A DNA stretch of 64,000 bases from positions 3,720,001-3,784,000 of the forward strand of contig NZ_CP114065.1 of the NCBI RefSeq assembly GCF_027627575.1, read 5' to 3'. Source of the DNA: Kribbella sp. CA-293567 (GTDB lineage Bacteria; Actinomycetota; Actinomycetes; Propionibacteriales; Kribbellaceae). A program made the position numbers and the translations under genes. The notes under the pieces were generated by a model, which saw nothing but the letters and a program-made list of their open reading frames with translations, ran no database searches and was not told where the DNA came from. Positions 18,043 to 27,454 of this stretch are shown piece by piece (the stretch's first letter is position 1; every line of letters begins with the position of its first letter).

Positions 18043-18690
18043 ATGCGTAGCTATCGTGACCTCTGCGGTATCGCTCGCGCTCTCGACCTCGTAGGTGAGC
18101 GATGGGCGCTGCTGGTGGTCCGCGAACTGCTGTTCGGCCCCAAGCGCTTCGCCGACCTGCACCGTGGACTCCCCGGCCTCAGCCAGAACGTGCTGACCCA
18201 GCGACTCCGTGAACTGCAGGACTCCGGCGTGGTCACCCGGCGACGCGCACTCCCGCCGGGGGCCGGTCTGGTCTACGCGCTCACCGACCACGGACGAGCC
18301 CTCGAACCGGTCCTGCTGGCGCTCGGACAATGGGGCAGCCCCCTACCGCCGCTGCCCGGCTCGGCCACGGAACTCAGCCCGGATGCCCTGGTGGTCGCAC
18401 TGCGTACGACGTTCGACCCGACCGCAGCAGGCGACCTTCGCGGCTCCGTCCAGCTTCACCTGCCCGGCGATGCGTTCCACCTTGTTGTGAACGACGGCAC
18501 GCTCGAGGCGGTCAGGGGTGAAGCAGCCGCCGATGCTGTCCTGACAACCGAAGTACGCACGGTTCAGAGGCTGGTGTTCGAGGGTCAGGATCTCGACGAC
18601 GTCATCAAGTCCGGGGACGCGACGGTGGATGGTGACACGGCCGTGCTTCGGCGTTTGATCAGAGCCTTCAACGACCACAGAGCCGGCTAG
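18043..18690 (+). CDS. HxlR-family regulator with C-terminal SCP2-like domain
   Basis: A 215-residue regulator. Residues 1-95 are the HxlR winged helix: CGIARALDLVGERWALLVVRELLFGPKRF, DLHRGLPGLSQNVLTQRLREL and the wing (GLVYALTDHGRALEPVLLAL). The Cys at about 6 is where some HxlR proteins sense redox or aldehyde signals. Residues about 110-210 resemble a sterol-carrier-protein-2 type ligand fold (LHLPGDAFHLVVNDGTLEAVRGEA). The combination suggests a ligand-controlled repressor. It is divergent from the alpha/beta hydrolase. Confidence 0.88.
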   Translation: MRSYRDLCGIARALDLVGERWALLVVRELLFGPKRFADLHRGLPGLSQNVLTQRLRELQDSGVVTRRRALPPGAGLVYALTDHGRALEPVLLALGQWGSPLPPLPGSATELSPDALVVALRTTFDPTAAGDLRGSVQLHLPGDAFHLVVNDGTLEAVRGEAAADAVLTTEVRTVQRLVFEGQDLDDVIKSGDATVDGDTAVLRRLIRAFNDHRAG

Positions 18691-18723
18691 AGATCACGGG
18701 AGGATTCAGTGCGGACAAAGTAG

Positions 18724-18858
18724 GCTCTGGAAGGTCCAGTACATCTGCAAGACGTTCGGCCCCCGCTTCAGTTGCAGCCGGGCGACTAAGCTGCTTGCCA
18801 TTCCCTGGGAACCTAGGTAGGCGGCGAATTGCACCGCTTGGCGCTCGCCGGTCAATCG
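18724..18858 (+). pseudogene. Decayed copy of a dppF 3' end
   Basis: This stretch aligns by eye along its whole length with the last 130 bp of dppF (16985-17120 plus a few bases beyond the stop). Shared blocks include ACATCTGCAAGACG, CAGTTG, GCTGCTTGCCA and GGCGGCGAA. Read in one frame it gives LWKVQYICKT, matching [10 protein letters not shown] of DppF. In a second frame it gives PPLQLQPGD, stop, AACHS, matching [16 protein letters not shown]. So it has a frameshift and in-frame stops and is dead. Together with dppF it flanks the hydrolase/HxlR pair as a direct repeat. Its last bases overlap the end of the large regulator on the other strand. Confidence 0.75.
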
Positions 18859-21239
18859 TTCAGCTTGCTGAGGAGTCGTTCAATCTCCTCAGCAACTCCT
18901 ACTGTCCGCTGGTCGCGCTTGTAGTAGTCATGGGCAGCTTTCAAATGCGTCTCTGCCAGTGCATGGTCTCCGGCGTTCAGATAGGTCGCGCCGAGAGAGT
19001 GCTGCACGGATGCACGTCGGCGGTCGTCCGACCGATCAATCGCAATGGTGAGAGCTTGGTGAAACAGAACGAGCGCCTCGCTGACGGTGCCAGTCGCAGA
19101 CAGAGCCTTTGCTAGATCTCGGGCAGCATCTGCCCATCCGGTACGGTGCCCGAGCCTGTCGAAACTCTCCATGCCCGCGCTCAGATAAGTGATCGCCAAG
19201 TCGTAGCGGCCGAGGTTTGCCAGCGCGGAACCGACATTGTGATTGGCGTTGGCAATGCCTGCGTCCGACTGAATCTGCTCGAACCGGACCAACCCCTCGG
19301 TCGCGTAGATCAAGTGCTCTGTGAAAGCGCCCATGCGATCATGGAGTTGTGACAAGTTGAGGAGCGCCCGTGCGGTGCCCCTTTGGTCAGATATTTGTTG
19401 GTAAAGCGAAAGGCTGCGGTTCGCGAGGTCAATCGCCTGACTATGACGGCCCATTCGGCCGAGCAACCGTGAATAGTTGTTGACAGCGAGAGACTCGCTG
19501 CGAATATCTCTCACGGCGAGGAACATCTCGGCACTGAGTCTGAATGCGTCGACGGCCTCGTCCAGGTGACCGTCGTCGGCGCAGGCGATGCCGAAGTCGT
19601 GAAGTAGCGCGGCTCGATATCGTCGATCTTCGGTCACCCGCACAGCCGCTCGGACGATCGGGACCCAGCCGCCGATCCGGCTGTACACGGTGGCATAGCC
19701 GTAGAGTCCGAGCACCAGACCGGCCATGAGTTGATCGGGATCCTCCGTGGACGCAAGGTGGCGAAGGAGCGCGGCGAGATTGGCCTGTTCGGCATCCAGC
19801 CACTGAAATGATTCTTGCGCCGACGACAGTGCCGGTCCGTCCATGAGCCAATCAGCCTCATTCCAAGCAAGCCTTGGCGCGCCGGGATCGAGCCATTTCA
19901 GCCCTCGCCACGCCACGGCCCGGTACAACCTGAGGATGCGCTCGTGTGCCTGCTGCCTTTGTTGTTCCGTCAGGTCGACCTCGGCCTTTTCGCGCGCGTA
20001 GGCGTGGATCAGGTCGTGGAATTGATAGCGACCCAGAGACGGGGACCCGAGGAGATTGACATCGACAAGTTGTTCAAGTGCGGATTCGGCCAGATGCGGG
20101 GCGGTGTTCAAGAGCCGCGCGGCTAGGTCGAGGCCAAAGTCAGAACCGGTGAGAGTCCCAAGAAGAGCGAATACATCGGGCAGCGAAGGCAACTGTCGTG
20201 AGCCATTGGGGGACAACTGGCTGATGGAGACGGCGAGGGCCGTGCGTACTCCCAGGTGATCGTTGGCCAACTCGTCCAGGCGGCCGGCTTCGTCCTGCAA
20301 GCGCCCGACCAAGTGCTGAGCCGACCAGGTGGGACGGGCAGCGAGGCGGGCCGCGGCGACAGCGAGTGCCAGAGGGAGTCGACCGCAGAGTTCAACCAGC
20401 TCGGCGATCGCAACTGGTTCCGCCGCCGCGCGGGTGGTGCCCACTATGGACTGCACCAGGTCTGCGGCTTCTGCTTCGTCGAGCGGAGTCAGTCGGACGT
20501 GACGATCCGCTGGAAGGGTGGTCATATTCTGACGGCTTGTGATCAGCACCGCGCAGCTGCTTGCACCCGGCAAGAGCGGTATCACCTGCTCTGGGCCGAA
20601 AGCGTTGTCCAAGACGAGAAGTGCGCGTTTGGACGCCAGTCGGGATCGTAGGAGGGTAGAGGCACGTTCCACCGAAGTGGGAATCGCGTTGGGCATCAGG
20701 CCTGTCGCGCGGAGCAGATGCCCGAGTGCATCGGCGACCGGCAACGGTTGCCCGGCTCCGAAACCGTTCAATTGGACGTAGAACTGGCCGTCCGGGTAGT
20801 GCGCCTCGGTCAGCCGGGCGGTGCGTATCGCCAGAGCGGTCTTGCCGACGCCGGCCATACCTTGAATGGTGATGATGCGAGGTGCCTGGCGAGGCTCTTC
20901 CGCCGACAGCAAGTCTGTGACTGCTTCTACCTCCTGAATCCGGCCAGCGAAGTGGAGGGCAGACAGCGGCAGTTGGCGAGCCGCCACTGAGCCGGGGCCG
21001 GCGGTCTTGGACCGGCTGGCGCTCGAGAGTGCGGAGAAGACGTCTCGGTCCTCTGAAGTCAGATTCAACGCATCCGCGAGGTTCTGAACCGTCTCTCGAT
21101 AGGGGTTGCGTCGGGCGCCTCTCTCCAGCGCGCTGATGGCCTGAACGCTGAGTTCGGCTCTCTCGGCCAGTTGCTCTTGGGTGAGCGCGGCGGCAAGGCG
21201 GAGGCGACGCAACACTGATCCGAACGACTCCTCGGTCAT
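18852..21239 (-). CDS. HTH / NB-ARC / TPR regulator (AfsR-like without SARP domain)
   Basis: A 795-residue STAND-type regulator. Residues 5-60 are an XRE-type helix-turn-helix (LRLAAALTQEQLAERAELSVQAIS in pieces). A linker leads to the NB-ARC ATPase from about 100 (FAGRIQEVEAVTDLL), with P-loop GMAGVGKT (127-134), Walker B-like ALLVLDNA, and later VLITSR and LCGRLPLALAVAAARL. The part from about 520 on is a set of tetratricopeptide repeats (for example AVNNYSRLLGRMGRHSQAIDLANRSLSLY). Such proteins switch by nucleotide exchange after a signal binds the TPR part. Base composition here is less GC-rich than in neighbouring genes, which may mean transfer. It is divergent from glpF, with 430 bp between. 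Confidence 0.9.
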   Translation of the reverse strand: MTEESFGSVLRRLRLAAALTQEQLAERAELSVQAISALERGARRNPYRETVQNLADALNLTSEDRDVFSALSSASRSKTAGPGSVAARQLPLSALHFAGRIQEVEAVTDLLSAEEPRQAPRIITIQGMAGVGKTALAIRTARLTEAHYPDGQFYVQLNGFGAGQPLPVADALGHLLRATGLMPNAIPTSVERASTLLRSRLASKRALLVLDNAFGPEQVIPLLPGASSCAVLITSRQNMTTLPADRHVRLTPLDEAEAADLVQSIVGTTRAAAEPVAIAELVELCGRLPLALAVAAARLAARPTWSAQHLVGRLQDEAGRLDELANDHLGVRTALAVSISQLSPNGSRQLPSLPDVFALLGTLTGSDFGLDLAARLLNTAPHLAESALEQLVDVNLLGSPSLGRYQFHDLIHAYAREKAEVDLTEQQRQQAHERILRLYRAVAWRGLKWLDPGAPRLAWNEADWLMDGPALSSAQESFQWLDAEQANLAALLRHLASTEDPDQLMAGLVLGLYGYATVYSRIGGWVPIVRAAVRVTEDRRYRAALLHDFGIACADDGHLDEAVDAFRLSAEMFLAVRDIRSESLAVNNYSRLLGRMGRHSQAIDLANRSLSLYQQISDQRGTARALLNLSQLHDRMGAFTEHLIYATEGLVRFEQIQSDAGIANANHNVGSALANLGRYDLAITYLSAGMESFDRLGHRTGWADAARDLAKALSATGTVSEALVLFHQALTIAIDRSDDRRRASVQHSLGATYLNAGDHALAETHLKAAHDYYKRDQRTVGVAEEIERLLSKLND

Positions 21240-21385
21240 GGGCTCCTCCGTGCGCTACCGGCTGAGTGGGGAGTCTAGGGCAGCGGGTCGGCTGGGAGAG
21301 CGGCTCACGGCTGCCTGCCGTTGGGGAGGAGGGACGCTATATGAGCGTTCGTGAGAAAGAAGATGGGTGCATGTCTGTACTTCGG

Positions 21386-21427
21386 GGGTGGGCGCGCCGC
21401 TCAAGCTGCGACTTGAGTACGGGTGGG
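21386..21427. repeat. 42-bp direct repeat, copy 1
   Basis: Begins GGGTGGGCGCGCCGCTCAAG and ends CGGGTGGG. It is matched by a second copy 93 bp downstream with two differences. Its centre has CTCAAG...CTTGAG, a 6-bp inverted repeat around CTGCGA. Confidence 0.8.
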
Positions 21428-21478
21428 TCGACGAGATGCGGGATGGATGGGAGTCGCGCCTGACCACCCCAGTGGCTC

Positions 21479-21520
21479 GGGTGGGCGCGCCGCTCAAGTT
21501 GCGACTTGAGTTCGGGTGGG
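21479..21520. repeat. 42-bp direct repeat, copy 2
   Basis: Same as copy 1 except T for C at 21499 and T for A at 21512. The first change makes the centre a perfect 7-bp hairpin (CTCAAGT, loop TGCG, ACTTGAG). Position between a regulator and the glp operon allows a role as binding site or as a small mobile repeat. Confidence 0.8.
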
Positions 21521-21670
21521 GCGAGGCGTGGGTCGCTACCCCCGAGCATTGCAACCAGCTGGCAGAGTGGTCTCGTTCGACAATGTCGAACGACTGGCGT
21601 TGTGCCGCCTCGCTAACGCTCCTACATTCCAGTTCTCCGTGGTCGTCACGGGGTGGAAGGGAGTTTCGGA

Positions 21671-22531
21671 ATGGCTAAGACAGCTACTGAAACGGAAGCG
21701 GTCAAGGCGAAGACCCTTCTGGGGGAGTGCTCCGCCGAGCTCGCCGGTACGTTCATCCTGATCCTGTTCGGCTGTGGCGTCGTCGCCCAGGTGGTCGCAG
21801 GCGGGGGTGGGCTGGGAGATCACGACTCCATCGCCTGGGCGTGGGGTATCGGTGTGACGCTGGGGATCTACGTGGCGGGCCGGATGACCGGCGCGCATCT
21901 CAATCCGGCGGTGACGATCGCGTTGGCGGCGTTCCGCGGGTTCAGCTGGAAGAAGGTGCTGCCGTACGCGGTGGCCCAGTTCCTCGGAGCGTTCCTGGCG
22001 GCGCTCGTGGTTCGCTGGAACTACACCGAGGCACTGAACAATTTCGATCCCGGGCTGACGATCAAGAGCCAGGGCGTGTTCTCCACCCTGCCGGGCAACG
22101 GCAGCACCGAGCTCGGGGTGGAGATGTGGGGCGGCTTCCGGGACCAGATCATCGGTACCGCGATCCTGATGATGGTGATCCTGGCGATCACCGACCTGCG
22201 CAACACCTCGCCGGGGGCGAACCTGGCGCCGTTCATCGTCGGCCTGCTGGTGGTCGGCATCGGCATGGCCTGGGGCACCAACGCGGGGTACGCGATCAAC
22301 CCGGCACGTGACTTCGGCCCCCGGCTGGCGTCGTTCTTCACCGGCTACGGCGGAGCGTTCAAGGATCAGTTCGGGGATTTGTACTTCTGGGTGCCGATCG
22401 TCGGACCGATCATCGGCGCGCTCGTCGGCGCGTTCCTGTACGACCTGCTGATCGGCCGCAATCTGCCGATCGCGGACGAGGACGAGGAACCGGGGCGCGT
22501 GCCCAGCCCAGAGGCCGAGACCAAGGCATGA
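21671..22531 (+). CDS. glpF: Glycerol uptake facilitator (aquaglyceroporin)
   Basis: A 286-residue MIP-family channel with six membrane helices and two half-helices. The first NPA box is HLNPAVTIALAAF, the second is YAINPARDFGPRL; Asp after the second NPAR (NPARD) is the mark of glycerol-conducting channels rather than pure water channels. The charged tail (DEDEEPGRVPSPEAE) is cytoplasmic. It opens the glpFKD operon, 39 bp before glpK. The ATG at 21671 is chosen for its ribosome binding site 7 nt upstream. Confidence 0.95.
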   Translation: MAKTATETEAVKAKTLLGECSAELAGTFILILFGCGVVAQVVAGGGGLGDHDSIAWAWGIGVTLGIYVAGRMTGAHLNPAVTIALAAFRGFSWKKVLPYAVAQFLGAFLAALVVRWNYTEALNNFDPGLTIKSQGVFSTLPGNGSTELGVEMWGGFRDQIIGTAILMMVILAITDLRNTSPGANLAPFIVGLLVVGIGMAWGTNAGYAINPARDFGPRLASFFTGYGGAFKDQFGDLYFWVPIVGPIIGALVGAFLYDLLIGRNLPIADEDEEPGRVPSPEAETKA

Positions 22532-22570
22532 GCCACCCCCTGAACCTGCTGTGTGAGGAGAGGAAATTCC

Positions 22571-24088
22571 ATGGCTGACTTCGTAGGTGCCGTCGACCAG
22601 GGCACCACGAGTACCCGCTTCATGATCTTCGACCACTCCGGTAACGAGGTGGGCAAGCACCAGCTGGAGCACGAGCAGATCCTGCCGAAGGCCGGCTGGG
22701 TCGAGCACAACCCGGTGGAGATCTGGGAGCGCACCAGCTCGGTGATCCGGACCGCGCTGAACGCGAACAACCTCCAGGCCAGCGACCTGGTGGCGCTCGG
22801 CATCACCAACCAGCGCGAGACGGCCGTGGTCTGGAACCGCCGTACCGGCCGGCCGTACTACAACGCGATCGTCTGGCAGGACACCCGCACCGACCGGATC
22901 GCGTCGGCGCTGGAGCGCGAGGGCAAGGGCGACGTGATCCGGCAGAAGGCCGGACTGCCGCCGGCGACGTACTTCTCGGCCGGCAAGGTGCAGTGGATCC
23001 TGGAGAACGTCGACGGCGTCCGCGCGGCCGCCGAGGCCGGTGACGCCGTGTTCGGCAACACCGACACCTGGCTGCTGTGGAACCTCACCGGTGGCACCGA
23101 GGGCGGTGTGCACATCACCGACGTGACGAACGCCAGCCGCACGATGCTGATGAACCTGGAGACGCTCGACTGGGACGACGAGCTGATCTCGTTCTTCGAC
23201 ATCCCCCGGCAGATGCTGCCGGAGATCCGGCCGTCGTCGGACCCCAACATGTACGGCGAGACGCTGGCGAACGGCCCGCTCGGCGGCGTGGTACCGCTGA
23301 CGGGTGACCTCGGTGACCAGCAGGCGGCCACCGTCGGCCAGGTCTGCTTCAACCCGGGCGAGGCCAAGAACACCTACGGCACCGGCAACTTCATGTTGCT
23401 GAACACCGGCACCGAACTCGTCCGCTCCAAGGCCGGACTGCTCAGCACGATGGCCTACAAGTTCGGCGACGAGGCTCCCGTCTACGCGCTGGAGGGATCG
23501 ATCGCCGTCACCGGATCGGCCGTCCAGTGGCTGCGCGACCAGCTCGGCATCATCTCCGGCGCGAGCGAGACCGAGACCCTGGCCCGGCAGGTCCCGGACA
23601 ACGGCGGTGTGTACTTCGTGCCGGCGTTCTCCGGCCTGTTCGCGCCGTACTGGCGCTCGGACGCGCGGGGCGCGATCGTCGGCCTGTCGCGGTTCAACAC
23701 CAACGCCCACCTGGCCCGGGCGACGCTGGAGGCGATCTGCTACCAGAGCAAGGACGTCGCCGACGCGATGGAGAAGGACTCCGGGGTGAAGCTCGAGGTC
23801 CTCAAGGTCGACGGTGGCGTCACCGCGAACGAGCTCTGCATGCAGATGCAGGCCGACATCCTCGGCGTCCCGGTGAGCAAGCCGGTGGTGGCGGAGACGA
23901 CGGCGCTCGGCGCGGCGTACGCGGCGGGACTGGCGGTCGGGTTCTGGAACAACACCGACGAACTGGTGCAGAACTGGAACGAGGACAAGCGCTGGAACCC
24001 GGAGTGGAACGACCAGCAGCGTGCCGATGGGTACAAGGGCTGGGAGAAGGCGGTCAGCCGCACCCTGGACTGGGTGGACGTGGACTAA
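22571..24088 (+). CDS. glpK: Glycerol kinase
   Basis: A 505-residue FGGY-family kinase that makes sn-glycerol 3-phosphate from glycerol and ATP. The N-terminal phosphate-binding loop is [14 protein letters not shown]. Substrate motifs are [17 protein letters not shown] and WQDTRTD, and the FGGY C-terminal region is [20 protein letters not shown]. Length equals the family norm. A ribosome binding site (GAGGAGAGG) precedes the ATG. It lies between glpF and glpD. A second glycerol kinase gene faces it 1.8 kb downstream. Confidence 0.96.
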   Translation: MADFVGAVDQGTTSTRFMIFDHSGNEVGKHQLEHEQILPKAGWVEHNPVEIWERTSSVIRTALNANNLQASDLVALGITNQRETAVVWNRRTGRPYYNAIVWQDTRTDRIASALEREGKGDVIRQKAGLPPATYFSAGKVQWILENVDGVRAAAEAGDAVFGNTDTWLLWNLTGGTEGGVHITDVTNASRTMLMNLETLDWDDELISFFDIPRQMLPEIRPSSDPNMYGETLANGPLGGVVPLTGDLGDQQAATVGQVCFNPGEAKNTYGTGNFMLLNTGTELVRSKAGLLSTMAYKFGDEAPVYALEGSIAVTGSAVQWLRDQLGIISGASETETLARQVPDNGGVYFVPAFSGLFAPYWRSDARGAIVGLSRFNTNAHLARATLEAICYQSKDVADAMEKDSGVKLEVLKVDGGVTANELCMQMQADILGVPVSKPVVAETTALGAAYAAGLAVGFWNNTDELVQNWNEDKRWNPEWNDQQRADGYKGWEKAVSRTLDWVDVD

Positions 24089-24141
24089 GCCGGTCCCGGT
24101 AGGCGTTGAGTAGTACGAGGGAAACGACGGAAGGAACCGAA

Positions 24142-25854
24142 GTGGGCGCAGTGGCACTGTCACCGCAGGCAAGGACCGACGCGATCGAGGCGATGGCGGA
24201 CGGCCGGGAACTCGACATCCTGGTGATCGGTGGCGGGGTGGTGGGCACCGGTTCGGCGCTCGACGCCGCGACCCGTGGCCTGACCACCGGGCTGCTGGAG
24301 GCTCGCGACTTCGCGAGTGGCACCTCGAGCCGGTCGAGCAAGTTGGTGCACGGCGGGCTGCGCTACCTGGAGATGCTGGACTTCCGTCTCGTGCACGAGG
24401 CGTTGCAGGAGCGCGGCTTGCTCCTGCAACGCCTGGCACCCCACCTGGTCAAGCCCGTGCCGTTCCTCTACCCCCTGCAGCATCGGTGGTGGGAGCGCTT
24501 CTACGCCGGTGCCGGCGTCGCGCTGTACGACGCGATGTCGCTCAGCTCGGGGAACGGAGCCGGCCTGCCGATCCACAAGCACCTGACCCGGCGTGGAGCG
24601 ATGCGGCTGGCCCCCAGTCTCAAGAAGTCGGCTCTGGTCGGCGCACTCCAGTACTACGACGCCCAGGTGGACGACGCCCGGCACACGATGGAGCTGGCGC
24701 GGACGGCGGCGTCGTACGGCGCGCACGTCGCCAACCGGGTCAAGGTGATCGGCTTCCTCCGCCAGGGCGAGCGGGTGACCGGTGTCCAGGCGAAGGATCT
24801 GGAGAGCGGGCGAGAGTTCGAGGTACGGGCCAAGCAGGTCGTCAACGCGACCGGTGTCTGGACCGACGACACCCAGGCGCTGATCGGTGAGCGCGGGCAG
24901 TACCACGTGCGCGCGTCGAAGGGCATCCACCTGGTGGTGCCCAAGGACCGGATCCAGTCCAGCACCGGAATGATCCTGCGGACCGAGAAGTCCGTGCTGT
25001 TCGTCATCCCGTGGGGCCGGCACTGGCTGATCGGCACCACCGACACCGACTGGAACCTGGACAAGGCCCACCCGGCCGCGACCAGCAAGGACATCGAGTA
25101 CCTGCTCGACCACGTCAACTCCGTGCTGGTCACGCCGTTGACCCGCGAGGACGTCGAGGGCGTGTACGCCGGTCTGCGGCCGCTGCTGGCGGGGGAGTCG
25201 GAGAGTACTTCGAAGCTCTCCCGGGAGCACGTCGTCGCGCACTCCGCCCCGGGCCTGGTAGTCGTTGCCGGCGGCAAGTACACGACGTACCGGGTGATGG
25301 CCAAGGACGCCATCGACGCGGCCGCGAACGCCCTCGACGGCCGGGTGCCGAAGTCGGTCACCAAGAACACCCCGCTGGTCGGTGCCGACGGCTACCACGC
25401 GATGTGGAACCAGCGGCAGCTGATCGCCCGGCGCTCCGGCCTGCACGTGGCCCGGATCGAGCACCTGCTCAACCGGTACGGCGCCCTGATCGACGAGGTG
25501 CTCGCGCTGGTCGAGGAGGACCCGTCGCTGGGTGAGCAACTACCGGGCACGCAGGACTACCTGAAGGCCGAGGTGGTGTACGCCGCCCGCAGCGAGGGCG
25601 CCCGCCACCTCGACGACGTACTGGCCCGGCGGACCCGGATCTCGATCGAGGCCTGGGACCGCGGCGTCGAGGCAGCCGAGGCAGCCGCCCGGCTGATGGC
25701 ACCGATCCTCGGCTGGAACGAGGAGACGATCGAGCGCGAGGTCTCCTTCTACACCCGCCGGGTCCAGTCCGAACGCGACTCCCAGGACCAGCCCGACGAC
25801 GAGTCCGCCGACAAGGTGCGCCTCGAGGCCCCGGACATCGTCTCCCCGGCCTGA
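24142..25854 (+). CDS. glpD: Glycerol-3-phosphate dehydrogenase, FAD-dependent
   Basis: A 570-residue flavoprotein that oxidises glycerol 3-phosphate to dihydroxyacetone phosphate and passes electrons to the quinone pool at the membrane. The FAD-binding motif is DILVIGGGVVGTGSALDA, followed by SGTSSRSSKLVHGGLRYLE, both standard for GlpD/GlpA. Middle motifs include IPWGRHWLIGTTDTDW, and the C-terminal helical domain starts near 400. GTG at 24142 is preferred because GGAAGGA ends 6 nt before it; an ORF extension to 24106 has no such site. Confidence 0.95.
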   Translation: MGAVALSPQARTDAIEAMADGRELDILVIGGGVVGTGSALDAATRGLTTGLLEARDFASGTSSRSSKLVHGGLRYLEMLDFRLVHEALQERGLLLQRLAPHLVKPVPFLYPLQHRWWERFYAGAGVALYDAMSLSSGNGAGLPIHKHLTRRGAMRLAPSLKKSALVGALQYYDAQVDDARHTMELARTAASYGAHVANRVKVIGFLRQGERVTGVQAKDLESGREFEVRAKQVVNATGVWTDDTQALIGERGQYHVRASKGIHLVVPKDRIQSSTGMILRTEKSVLFVIPWGRHWLIGTTDTDWNLDKAHPAATSKDIEYLLDHVNSVLVTPLTREDVEGVYAGLRPLLAGESESTSKLSREHVVAHSAPGLVVVAGGKYTTYRVMAKDAIDAAANALDGRVPKSVTKNTPLVGADGYHAMWNQRQLIARRSGLHVARIEHLLNRYGALIDEVLALVEEDPSLGEQLPGTQDYLKAEVVYAARSEGARHLDDVLARRTRISIEAWDRGVEAAEAAARLMAPILGWNEETIEREVSFYTRRVQSERDSQDQPDDESADKVRLEAPDIVSPA

Positions 25855-25869
25855 CACTCCGCACGCGCG

Positions 25870-25905
25870 AGGGCCCGAAGACCCGATCCCAGGTCTTCGG
25901 GCCCT
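25870..25905. terminator. Bidirectional terminator between glpD and the second glpK
   Basis: A 14-bp perfect stem (AGGGCCCGAAGACC and its complement) with an 8-nt loop, followed by TTGCTT on the plus strand. It sits between convergent genes. Confidence 0.88.
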
Positions 25906-25908
25906 TGC

Positions 25909-27417
25909 TTACTGGTCCGGACGGATCCAGCCAAAGGTCCGTTGGACGGCTGCTTGCCAGTTCGCGTACTCCGTGGCGCGGCGGTCCGGGTCCATGTCGG
26001 GGAGCCACTGGCCGGCGCGGTGCCAGTTGCTGCGCAAGCCCTCCAGGTCGGGCCAGTAGCCGACCGCCAGGCCCGCGGCGTACGCGGCGCCGAGGGAGAC
26101 CGTCTCGGTCACCATCGGCCGGACCACCGGCACGTCGAGCAGGTCGGCGAGGAACTGCATCAGCAGGTTGTTGGCCGTCATTCCGCCGTCGACCTTGAGC
26201 GCCTTCAGCGCGATCCCGGAGTCCGCGTTCATCGCGTCCACCACCTCGAGGGTCTGGAAGCCGGTCGCCTCCAGCACGGCCCGGGCCAGATGTCCCTTGG
26301 TGATGTACGACGTCAGCCCCGCGATCACGCCGCGCGCCTCGCTGCGCCAGTGCGGCGCGAACAGCCCGGAGAACGCGGGCACGATGTAGGCACCGCCGTT
26401 GTCCTCGACGGTCCGGGCGAGTGTCTCGATCTCGGCGGCGGTGTGGATCAGCCCGAGCCCGTCGCGAAACCACTGCACCAGCGAGCCGGTGACCGCCATC
26501 GACCCTTCCAGCGCGTACGCCGCCGGCTCCGAGCCGATCTGGTACGCGACCGTGGTCAGCATGCCGTGCGTCGACCGGACGATCTCCTTGCCGGTGTGCA
26601 GCAGCAGGAACGATCCGGTCCCGTAGGTGCACTTGGCCTCACCGGCGCTGAAGCACGTCTGCCCGAACAGCGCGGCCTGCTGGTCGCCCAGCGCGGCCCC
26701 GATCCGTACGCCGGGGAGCACCTCGGTCGCGGTCCCGAAGACCCCCGACGACGGGCGGATCTCCGGCAGCACCCGGCGCGGTACGTCGAACGCGGCCAGC
26801 AACTGGTCATCCCACTCGAGCGTTTCGATGTTCATCAGCATCGTCCGGCTCGCATTGGTGACGTCGGTGACGTGCAGACCACCGTCCGGACCGCCGGTGA
26901 ACTTCCAGATCAGCCAGCTCTCCATCGTCCCGAACAGCACCTCGCCGCGGTTCGCCCGCTCCCGCAGCCCCGGCGTGTGATCGAGCATCCAGCGCAGGCG
27001 CGGCGCGGAGAAGTAGGTCGTCAGCGGCAGACCGCACAGGTCCGCGAACCGGTCGGGCCCCTCGTCCCCGGCGAGTTCGGTGATCAGGCGGTCCGTCCGG
27101 GTGTCCTGCCAGACCACGGCGTGGCCGATCGGCTCGCCGGTCCGGCGATCCCACAGCAGGCTGGTCTCCCGCTGGTTGGTGATGCCGATGGCAACGATCT
27201 GTGACGGCGCCGCGCCGATCTGCCGGACCGCGGCCGGCACCACCCGCGTGACGTTGCGCCAGATCTCCGCCGCGTCGTGCTCGACCCAGCCCGGCCGCGG
27301 GAAGTACTGCTTGTGCTCGCGCTGGGCCACCGACACCAGCCGCCCTCGCCGGTCGAACAGGATGCACCGGGTCGAGTTGGTGCCCTGGTCGACGGCGGCC
27401 ACGTACTGCTCTGCCAT
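25909..27417 (-). CDS. glpK: Second glycerol kinase
   Basis: A 502-residue FGGY kinase clearly related to, but different from, the plus-strand GlpK. It keeps [41 protein letters not shown] and [20 protein letters not shown], so the active site looks intact. It lies 37 bp behind an IclR regulator on the same strand and is probably cotranscribed with it. The pair of kinases could differ in affinity or regulation, or one may act on another polyol; the sequence alone does not decide. Confidence 0.93.
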   Translation of the reverse strand: MAEQYVAAVDQGTNSTRCILFDRRGRLVSVAQREHKQYFPRPGWVEHDAAEIWRNVTRVVPAAVRQIGAAPSQIVAIGITNQRETSLLWDRRTGEPIGHAVVWQDTRTDRLITELAGDEGPDRFADLCGLPLTTYFSAPRLRWMLDHTPGLRERANRGEVLFGTMESWLIWKFTGGPDGGLHVTDVTNASRTMLMNIETLEWDDQLLAAFDVPRRVLPEIRPSSGVFGTATEVLPGVRIGAALGDQQAALFGQTCFSAGEAKCTYGTGSFLLLHTGKEIVRSTHGMLTTVAYQIGSEPAAYALEGSMAVTGSLVQWFRDGLGLIHTAAEIETLARTVEDNGGAYIVPAFSGLFAPHWRSEARGVIAGLTSYITKGHLARAVLEATGFQTLEVVDAMNADSGIALKALKVDGGMTANNLLMQFLADLLDVPVVRPMVTETVSLGAAYAAGLAVGYWPDLEGLRSNWHRAGQWLPDMDPDRRATEYANWQAAVQRTFGWIRPDQ

Positions 27418-27454
27418 CAGCTGCCCCTCTTTCGCGGGAGGGAGAGCCGCCCCG

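Larger units (their letters stand above)
21240..21670. other. 430-bp gene-free stretch between regulator and glpF, with repeats
   Basis: No coding frame with family features was seen. The stretch holds two 42-bp near-identical direct repeats (listed separately), the presumed promoter of the HTH/NB-ARC gene at its left end, and the glpF promoter and ribosome binding site (GGAAGGGAG, 21655-21663) at its right end. Confidence 0.6.

Noticed and set aside
21337..21463. Peptides with repeated LKSQLERRAHP in the gap before glpF
   Set aside because: They are only translations of the 42-bp direct repeats, in short frames without ribosome binding sites.
21536..24439. A 967-codon open frame opposite glpF and glpK
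   Set aside because: Shadow of two well-supported genes; no domain pattern.
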